Assembly (NCBI GenBank): GCA_029747015.1
Contig: JAKOGI010000144.1
Coordinates: 227,001-291,000, forward strand
DNA length: 64,000 nucleotides
Direction: 5' to 3'
Origin: Carnegiea gigantea
Taxonomy: Eukaryota > Streptophyta > Magnoliopsida > Caryophyllales > Cactaceae
Below the pieces are notes generated by a model that was not told where the DNA came from, searched no databases, and was given only the letters and a program-made list of their open reading frames with translations. Below are positions 55,587 to 64,000 of this stretch, piece by piece (the first letter of the stretch is position 1; each line of letters opens with the position of its first letter). Position numbers and translations under genes: made by a program.

Positions 55587-57952
55587 TGATTCTACGCCAA
55601 TTTGACTCCTTGTATATGTTTCCAATATGCAAGAGATTTCCTCAAAACACCTCTCCCCCTCTAAAATGTGAGAAATCTTATTTTGTTCAGCAGGTGACCA
55701 TAATCTATGAATTCCCTTGTATAATATCGCATCAAGTGTCAGCTAAATCTTGAAATTCCTGCTGTAGAAAAAAAGGTGAAATTGTTTGTAAATCATGTTA
55801 TAAGCGACTGAGGTGGTGTGTTTTCTTTTATTTAATTTCTTCCGACTTGGGAGCATGGGTTGACGAGGCAAGTTGATGCTTTACCTACTGAAGATTTGAA
55901 GTTTTGTATTGAGAATTTGAGAAACTTCCCCTCCCGTGGACCCCTTGGCATGGTTCGATGGCTTAGATCATTGCAAGAGGCATTATGTTCAACTATGACA
56001 TGACGAGATACCGTCAGTTTCACCCCTTACGTATATATGTAGGAATTGGTGGTTATTCTGCCATGTTTGATAATGCCTATGCCTTGCGTCGGCAGAATCT
56101 ACAGTGCACTGAGATCTGGCGTTCGGCGCATGATGTTTTACCCCCCCCCCCGGTTCAGAGTTTTAGGAAGCTTTGGAGTTCGGACATGCATGTTAAGGGG
56201 TTTCCTCAGGGGGGACTGGTATGTTATCAAACAGGAATTGAGTTAAAAAGAGTGCAAGGGCTTTGTTGTATTTGCATCTTATGAAACGGACGGTATGATG
56301 TCATGGCAATATAACATGTTTGCTCTATCTATGGGATTAATGTAGTGTTTTGATTGAGACCAAAGGTGGGTGGTTTCGGATACTACCTTAGGAATTGGAT
56401 CGGACCCTGTCAGATAGGTCGTCACATTTGGGAAGCGGAACCAGATTCACAGTTTTGGTTCCATAGTAGTGGAACAATTGGTATCAGTTTCGATGTTGGA
56501 TAATGGCGTGTATTTATTATAAAACAATCAATCACAACAGAACATGATTCATTTCAAGACAGATATGTTGTAGAACCTCGCTTTATAAATAAAATCTACT
56601 AACTAAATGTAGCAAATTGTGTTAACTAAATTAATATGATTCAATGTGAAGCTATGTTTGTCCATTTATTAGACATCAGCAAAATTAATAAATTGAGGTA
56701 GAGAATTTGTATATGTTGACTTGAAAATGAGCACAAGAAATGATTTTTTCTGTGTTTTGTGTTACTGCTTTATGGATATTTATACAAATACTGGAAGAAT
56801 TGAGCTTACATTGAGGCTAAGACATTTTTTGCTGTCATAACTGACTCTCTGTTTCAGTTTCAGTTAAATTGGTTTTGGTTCAGAAAATGAGCCGTTTGAC
56901 TTGTTTTGGTCTGATTTCAAGGTATCCATCAAACATACGCATCCCTAGTTGAGACCATCTAAGAGCGTAAGTAGAAGGTCAAGGATTACGTACGATATAT
57001 AGTTGGAAAAAAATAGATTGGGTGATTATGAAAGCTGTCCAATAACTCTTAGTGCAGGTTTTATTCTTGTAAGTTTGGAGAGATCTAAATGTAAATAGTC
57101 TTATCTCTACGTATATCTTAATAGGCAGATCGATTGGCTTTAAGAGGGCCGCCAAAAAAAATTGCAGAAGAGAATTTTGGAGCAGTCTCGTGTAATATTT
57201 CCATCTTACATAATGAGGTGTGATATAAATATTTTTTAAATTTAGAGGTTCTATGTAGGTCCCATGTACTAACAAGTTTCGCCAAGCGGTGCTTACTCTC
57301 CTAGATGGAGCACCGGGGTATGAATCCAGGTGTGGCATACTTCTCTTGTTTCAAGAAATTATGATATGGGCTAAACAGGCCCCCTAGGCCTGGTGTCTCA
57401 TTCAGTTGTAAGTGCCTCCATCTCCTTGCCAGCTGATGGTCCATTGGGCACCCCTGTATAAAGGGTCTAGCAGTAGCAGACTTGGTAGCTTATTGTTATA
57501 AAAGAAAATAGCTTATTGTTATAAAAGAAAATTACTAATGAGTATCCTATTTTTTAGTTGTTACTTATTAGAATCTGTTCGTTTTAACATTTTAAAGAAT
57601 GATTAGCAAGTTAAAATATGTTGGAGTGGATGGATATAAATAAAAATAAGCAGGTTTAAATATATTTGAAATACATTTGTAAAAAAATTACAGCAGATTG
57701 AAGAATATATAAGTTTAAGATGCTAAAAATGATAGGCCCTTAGTTTCTACATTGAAAATACTGAGAAGTGATGGGAAGGTCAATGTATATCAACTTCAAC
57801 CATGTACTGTGCAGATAGTACTCGACGCAATTTTCACATGACATTGTCAAATGGGATCGGGAAAGGATCGTGATTTGATAGACGGAAAAGGTTGAAATTG
57901 TTTTCATTTTGCGAGATGACAAATGATGCTCAGTACAGTACGTACACAACGA
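55587..57952. other. Downstream of RABF2; intergenic
   Basis: The first few hundred bases probably hold the RABF2 3' UTR. A C10 run sits at about 56142. A possible SINE lies at 57275-57540. A 24-bp tandem duplication (AGCTTATTGTTATAAAAGAAAAT) lies at about 57489-57534. No gene is supported. Confidence 0.5.
57275..57490 (+). mobile_element. Possible SINE
   Basis: TTTCGCCAAGCGGTGC and, about 30 bp on, GGTATGAATCC resemble A and B boxes of a tRNA-derived element. A longer body follows, without a clear A-tail. Weak call. Confidence 0.3.
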
Positions 57953-57960
57953 GCTAAGCT

Positions 57961-58570
57961 AGGGTTATCATATATGTTATATCGGGTTGAGTTCGCTTTC
58001 GTATCGAACTTAAACGGGTCGAGAAATCTTCGACCTGAACCTAATTTATTTATTAAACGAGTTGAAAATCTTGACCTGTATCCGTTTATTTTTTAAACGG
58101 ATTGATCTGAAATTTATCCATTAACCCATTTCATGTAAACGAGTCAGGTCCATGTTATCCAGTTACCCGATTACCCATTTAACATTTCGACTAAAGTATG
58201 ATTATAGAACATTATAAACCATTATTTTAAATCTAATATATAATCACAACGAAACCATTATCTATAATTTGCAAGAACCACGACCCCAAAATACAAATCG
58301 ACTAACTAAATTCTACTTTTTCATAATTTTTACCCAAAAAATAAATAGTAATTGGGTAAACAAGTCAGCCTATTTAACCTATTTAATTAAACGGGTTAAA
58401 TAAGTATTTTTTCGTGTCAAAGTTCTTAACCTAAACCTAACCCAATTAATTAAACGGGTTAAACGTGTCAACTTATGTAATTAAACGAGTTGAAAATTTT
58501 TATCCAAACTTACTTAATTACGTGTTCAGTTCGAATCGTTAATTATATCAGATCAATTTTTGACAGCTCT
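57961..58570. mobile_element. hAT-like MITE
   Basis: 610 bp, non-coding. The 8-bp flanks gctaagct (57953-57960) and actaagct (58571-58578) differ by one G-to-A transition. The ends AGGGTTATCA and the inverted AGAGCTGTCA match in 7 of 10 bases, the differences being transitions. The interior has many ACGGGTT/AACGAGTT repeats. Confidence 0.65.
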
Positions 58571-58578
58571 ACTAAGCT

Positions 58579-58948
58579 GACTCGACTTGACGGGTCCTTT
58601 CATTCATTGACGTGGCTTTGGATTGCTCTGATGGTTACCACTAAAGACTTTTGCGCTCCATTGGCCCATATGTCTTAATCTCACCCACGCAACAAAGCCC
58701 ACCAAAACGTAGTCATGATTGTAGGGGACGTATGGCGTCCGTTAATCCAGGAGTCAAAGATGTTATGTATATATATGTGCATATGAACACCCTTATATAA
58801 ATGGTAAAGTATTTGTCAAACTTTTGGATGCAAACGATTAATTTCAAAATTTGATGTATGAACAACATGTTCAAAAATCAAATCTTGATGTTACACATAA
58901 AAACATGTTAACAAGCTAAAAAAAAGAGGAAATTAAAAGAACTTTAAA
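58579..58948. other. Between the MITE and the AAE gene; likely 3' UTR
   Basis: No gene; contains the region just downstream of the acyl-activating enzyme stop codon. Confidence 0.5.
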
Positions 58949-61461
58949 TTATAAGCGTGATATGACGAGTTCTTGTTGTGATTGAGGCAGATTTCCAAGC
59001 TTCTTTGCTCTTTCTCTTAGTAATTTCTTCTCAGGCTTCCCAGTCCCTGTCTTGGGTATTTCGTCGACGAAAACCACCTTCCTTGGCACCATATAATGCG
59101 AGAGGTTGGTTCGACAATGTGCGATTATTTCCTGCTCAGTCACCTTGGTAATTGCTTCCTTCTTTGGCACCACGAAAGCACACGGCGTTTCCCCCCATCG
59201 CGGGTGTGGCATTGCCACCACCGTGACTTCTGACACCTTTGGGTGTCGGAATATTGCCCCTTCCACTTCCAAACTGCTGATATTTTCACCTCCGGATATG
59301 ATCACATCTTTGAGCCTATCTTTTATCTCTACATATCCATCTGGGTGGACCACACCTAAGTCCCCGGTGTGAAACCACCCGTGTTTAAATGCCTCTGATG
59401 TGGCTTTCTCGTCTTTATAGTATCCCTTCATTATTCCACTCCCACGAAGGACGATCTCCCCCATGGTCTTCCCATCCCGGGGCACTCTACAGAGTGTTTT
59501 TAAATCTATGACGTCTGCATCGGCCACTGTTAGGACACTTATTCCTTGTCGGGCCTTCAATTGGGCCTGCTTCTCTTGTGTGAGGCTGTCCCACCTCTTT
59601 TGCCACTCGCACACGAGGGCGGGCCCTGTGGCCTCGGTGAGCCCGTAGGCATGAACCACACGGAACCCTAGCTTCTCCACCTCCTCAAGGAGCGCGGCTG
59701 GGGGTGGGCCCCCACCCGTGAGGATCTGGACCGGGTACTTGAGCCTCACGCGCTCCTCACGCTTGGCCTCTTGGAGGATTTGGAATACAGTGGGGGCGGC
59801 GCACATGTGGGTCACCCCATGGAGGGCGATGCTCCGATAGATATCAGCCGCCGTCGTATTCCGAATACACACGTTGGTACCCCCACGAGCCGCCACCCCC
59901 CACGTGAAGGTCCAACCGTTGCAGTGGAACATAGGTAGGGTCCACAAGTAGACAGGCTCAGTTCTCATTTCCCACCCTAGGATTAAACTCAGAGTGCTCA
60001 AGTAGGCGCCACGGTGGCTGTACACCACCCCCTTAGGTGCTGACGTGGTTCCTGAAGTGTAATTAAGCGTGATAGGGTCCCACTCGTCTGGAACCATTAG
60101 GGGCTCGAAATTCGGGTCTCCCATGGCAACCAATTCCTCATACTCCACGTGGCGCGGATTGTTTAGTTTTACCCTGGGAGGATCAACGTCCACCAACGGG
60201 AGGGCGGACTCGAGTACAACATTCCGATAATTGGTGGTCAAGACAAGGTGCTCGTATTTGAGTTCGCCTTGTTTGACCCCATGGCTGTTAGTCGAGCCAA
60301 TCTCGCCTATGATGACCAAGGATGGTGGTGTCTTTGTTGGATTGTCAGGTTTGAGAAGGCGTAGGGCGTCCCAAGCCAAAGAGATGTACTCGTAGTCGAC
60401 GAAGAGGGTCTTGGGCTCGGAGTGGCTAAGGATGGTGCTGATGTCCTTGGCACTGAGTCTTGTGTTGATAGTGTTAAGCACTGCTCCTGCCATGGGAACT
60501 GCAAAGTGCATCTCATATACTGCAGGGATGTTTGGGGCTAAAACCGATACCTGAAATAAATTAAATTAAATGGTATGATGAGTTTTCAACTACTTTTCAT
60601 TTCAGCACTCTCTGAAAATGTACGGGTAAGGAGACGAGGCCATACAAAACAGAAATTAAATACAAGTTTAGGCCTACTGTGACAATACATCTTTAAAATT
60701 TAGGAAGATATCAATCAGTAATTACAGTCGTCCAAATAAGTCAGGACATAATCAAGACCGTACCTCATGATAATTCTATATATTTATAATCTCAACATCT
60801 ATAAACTTTTTTAATCCATGAATCAAATAATATTAAAATTTTACAGATGAATTGCAGTTAAAATTGATGAACAATATATGTATAGGTCAAGTTCATGTTC
60901 CAACTCAAAGTCAATTGATATATAATGTGGGACAAATTTCTTTTTTCCAATTCCATGCTCCCTTACGTGTGATTATTAACAAGCCTCAACATTGCATACA
61001 ATTAATAACACGGAGATGGTGACAAATGAAAAACGATGGTTAATTTCATGCGTAGTTGGGTTTGAAACTTAACAAATGATCAACATATATGAGCTAGTAA
61101 CTACGTTACTACCGATTATCAATTAGTTTTGTGTTGTAACCACACTTAGACTTACACATGTTGCTCGTTTGCTTCAAAACCAGTTCATCCATAAAATTTA
61201 ACAGACAAAACATGTTTAGAGCGTGAGCGAAGTAACGGTAATTAATTAAATGAAACTCACCACATCGTTCTTAACCACTCCGAGGCGGGAGCGGAGAGAA
61301 GAGGCGAGGCAGCAGCAGCGGTGGTAGGTCTGGCGCCAGGTGAACCGGGCGTCGCTGTAGATGATGGAGGTGCGATCTGCGTAGCACATGGATGCCCTTT
61401 TCAAGAATGTAAGAGGAGTAAGAGCTACGTAGTTTGCCTCACACTTTGCCAACTTATCCAT
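58949..61461 (-). CDS. AAE1-like: Peroxisomal acyl-activating enzyme (acyl-CoA ligase, AAE1-like)
   Basis: Two exons, 61261-61461 and 58949-60550, joined in phase 0 across a 710-bp GT-AG intron; 600 residues, a little longer than the usual 550-580. It has the ANL-superfamily motifs in order: the AMP/ATP loop TSGTTSAPKGVVYSHRG, YGLTEATGP, GWFHTGDLGVVHPDGY, IKDRLKDVIISGGENI and the C-terminal TGK region (PKTGTGKPEKKLL) with the catalytic lysine. It ends in SRL, a peroxisomal targeting signal type 1. The family converts a carboxylic acid, ATP and CoA to the acyl-CoA. Peroxisomal clade members use acetate, butyrate, benzoate or related acids; which one cannot be read here. The start at 61461 is the first ATG in frame and gives a typical N terminus. 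Confidence 0.93.
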
Positions 61462-61555
61462 TGTATTCGATCTTCACTTCTCTTCTGTATGTATATTGGG
61501 AGAAGGGGGTATGAATGTTGCTGCTGAGTGATGAACGTAAAATGAATGGCAAGGC

Positions 61556-61568
61556 TTGTTTATATAGA
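61556..61568 (-). promoter_or_regulatory. TATA box of the acyl-activating enzyme gene
   Basis: The minus strand reads CTATATAAAC about 100 bp upstream of the ATG at 61461, a fitting position for a plant TATA box with a short 5' leader. Confidence 0.65.
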
Positions 61569-64000
61569 AGAAGAGGTGGGTTATGGGGAGAGTCTTTCTT
61601 GCTCAAGTGTGAGAAATAGGGAGGGAAATTGCGAGGAGAAAACGTGAAGGCTGTGAACACTTGCTTGGAAAATCTCACGTGTACGTGTGGATATATGCGT
61701 ACACATTGTTGGTCATATCTCATGGTTTTCCCGCAGCCCTCGAGTGTTTATGTTTACCTAATTACCATGTTAAAATGGGTACGATAATCATAGTAATGGT
61801 ATAAAATATATCTATATGCGATTTAAGGATTTAATTTTTAATAAATAAGTATGCTTTTATATCAAGTGGCTTACATAGCCATTTTATGTACAAACAAATC
61901 GACTGATATGGCTAAAAAACACTTGTCCATAAGATCTTAATTAACATAATGATTAAAATTGAAGCTCTAAGACACTAATTATATTTCAGATTTAATGTAC
62001 TGCTCACTCGTTATGTTGCAAATATATTATAATGTATTTTTTGAAACTTACTACATCTTTTAAAAAAAAAAAAAACTATGAATGCCATTTATAATCATTA
62101 AAGGAACTCTAGCACATGTCCAACAACCCTGCCGTCAAGATGAAGCCCAAATAAGTACCTCAATTTATATTACAAAGCACCTATCATAGTCACTCATTAT
62201 GCATTTTACTCGTAATTAAATTATGATGTAATAGGTTCAAGAACCAACTTAATCAAAAGTTTAAGTTGATGGTGGAAGACCCAGGTCCAGAAATAGATTT
62301 ATACTCAACACGCCCCCTCACGTAAATGTCCTTTTGTATTCGGTCCAAATCGGTAATCGTATCGGATTAGCTTTTGACAGCCGTATTTCTCGATCTGTCT
62401 ATGTCTCTGCTGGTTTACTCGAATTCATTCTTCAATTGTCATTTTTAACGATTGATGTGATTCATTTATTCGGCTTACACGGAATTTCAATTCAAATATA
62501 TTACGGAAGTGTCGCCCTCGACGATCTGCAATCAAAGATGATCACTCATCATCATTGCTAGTTAAGGTCTGGGCAGCGGTGACATTGCTCGCGATGTATC
62601 GAAAAGATGGACATCATGGTTCGTGTGCGGTAAATTAAGCATGTATGTCGCGGTGACACGTAAGCGTTTTTACAAGCATTCTAAAAACCAATCCTTAATT
62701 AACTCCGCGGCCCCCACAGGTGACACGTGAGAGTTACCGCGATAGATCAGTAAATTAAGCATGTACATATCCAAACCAATTATGGTTAATCGTGTAATGT
62801 TCATCCCCAATAAGTTTTGATCAGCCACCGATCTCATCCCTAATGAAGAGAACTAGACGCATAAAAGGCCATGGTATTCTCATAATTCCCATTAATCAGC
62901 TAAAACATGAGAGTTGAAACGACATAACGACACGTGGTTATTTCTCTTTCAAGTTCATGCATCTGAACTTTCTACATGATGATTTTAGAACTGTTAATTA
63001 GTCCCATAAATCAAACGTATGCATACAACATGCCCTAACCTCCAAAGGTAATTGTACACATAGTTGTATGCACAAACTAGAATTTTTGGCTTTGTGATGC
63101 AATATTTGAGACATATAATATATCAATATTCAGAATTATAAATACCTAATGTAAGATGTTACTTTCGTTATTGAAGTTTTTGCATTAGTTGAATAATTTT
63201 TTATTTGTCAACTTTTTTAGGTTTACGAATGTGTCACTTTTCAATTTCTCAGTAATTGATTAGCTAGGAAGAAGATGAATCTTCTAGAGTGTATAAAAAA
63301 AGAATTATATACACGCTAAAAGTTAAAATGACCTACATATAGTTAATGTCCTAATCATTAAAGTACGCTTGGTAAAAGTATATTGAATCACTCAATTTTA
63401 AATATATTTACACCGGTAAATACAATCAACATGCATCATGCTGATTGCATCAAGAGAAATAAGTATAACGCACCATAGTCTCATCCCGTTCTATCATGTT
63501 TCTACCCATCAAACCAATAATTCGATACATAAAGATTGGACCCAGTGTTAAGGACATAACATAAATTCCAAGGACTACGGTAGTAGTATAACTCTCCTGA
63601 TCATGACCATGATAGCATACTAATGCGTGCCAGGCTGCTCTACATATCTATAGAGAACTTCATGCCTCTTCATAAAATAATATTATTCTTTCACAAATCA
63701 TCACCTTCGAGAGAAGACGTATCTCTTCATAAATGAATCTTTTCAATGAAAAATGCACTACTGAACTAATTTATTAATTTAACCAATTTACATCTCTGCA
63801 CAAATAATGATTGAAATGATTATTTTTACATATTTATTATCATATATCCATGTTTATGAAAATAATCTCCAACAATATGCATGTAGAATTTCTTGCCCCC
63901 ACTAGCTTGTCCTAACACCCCGCCTCCCTAACCAATTGTTATATGTTAATTCTTGAAGAACCAAACACGGCACCACAAACCTTATCTTTAAAAAAAAAAA
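61569..64000. other. Upstream of the AAE gene; intergenic, nothing recognised
   Basis: 2.4 kb. The open frame at 62334-62561 has no known family. A short direct repeat, GGTAAATTAAGCATGTA at about 62629 and AGTAAATTAAGCATGTA at about 62750, each near a GGTGACACGT motif, is the only structure I note. Confidence 0.5.

Noticed and set aside
58949..60511. Start of the acyl-activating enzyme at the internal ATG at 60511.
   Set aside because: The frame continues upstream to a clear acceptor at 60551 and joins exon 1 in phase, adding the conserved N-terminal part.
61454..61723. A frame of 89 codons upstream of the AAE start on the same strand.
   Set aside because: It runs through the TATA box and leader, uses a different frame and has no family; treated as UTR/promoter.
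62334..62561. A 75-codon plus-strand frame with hydrophobic stretches.
   Set aside because: No recognised family, no introns or promoter context; codon pattern like non-coding AT-rich DNA.

Overview
The window is nuclear DNA of a flowering plant, most likely a eudicot. Three genes with GT-AG (and one GC-AG) introns can be rebuilt exon by exon with matching phases, a fourth is cut off by the window edge, and the space between them is AT-rich and filled with plant mobile elements: Ty3/gypsy, Ty1/copia, TRIM, L1-type LINEs, tRNA-SINEs, hAT-like and PIF/Harbinger (Tourist)-like elements. I cannot name the species.

Layout. 1-5407: a decayed Ty3/gypsy element on the minus strand whose left end lies outside the window; it abuts, and probably split, a LINE 3' end (5408-6575). 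7738-10838 (minus): eight phase-consistent exons coding for the first 333 residues of an EDA30-like O-fucosyltransferase; the rest of the gene is not between 7738 and the window edge. 11232-11970: a TRIM element with a SINE inside its first LTR. 13783-19155: a complete, intact Ty1/copia element with a perfect 5-bp target duplication. 20160-20730: an hAT-like MITE. 21160-23487: an L1 fragment carrying a second TRIM. 23516-24506 and 25226-26422: two related Harbinger-like fold-back elements with long T-rich and A-rich arms. About 27275-27657 (minus): a broken, cysteine-rich, prolamin-like secreted-protein gene. 28577-38579 (minus): an eight-exon beta-catenin-like protein 1 (CTNNBL1) gene. 42166-42443: a Tourist-like MITE. 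43059-55586 (plus): a seven-exon RAB5-type small GTPase (RABF2) whose third intron holds a decayed LINE. 57961-58570: an hAT-like MITE. 58949-61461 (minus): a two-exon peroxisomal acyl-activating enzyme (AAE1-like). The remaining sequence is intergenic and I see no gene in it.

The host genes do unrelated housekeeping jobs: glycosylation in the secretory pathway, splicing-associated scaffold, endosomal trafficking and peroxisomal acyl-CoA formation. They are not an operon or an obvious cluster. The most notable items are the intact copia element with overlapping 18-bp palindromes in its LTR, the two fold-back elements, the GC-AG intron that is needed to keep the CTNNBL1 frame, the missing second half of the EDA30-like gene, and TRIM and MITE target duplications that differ only by transitions.
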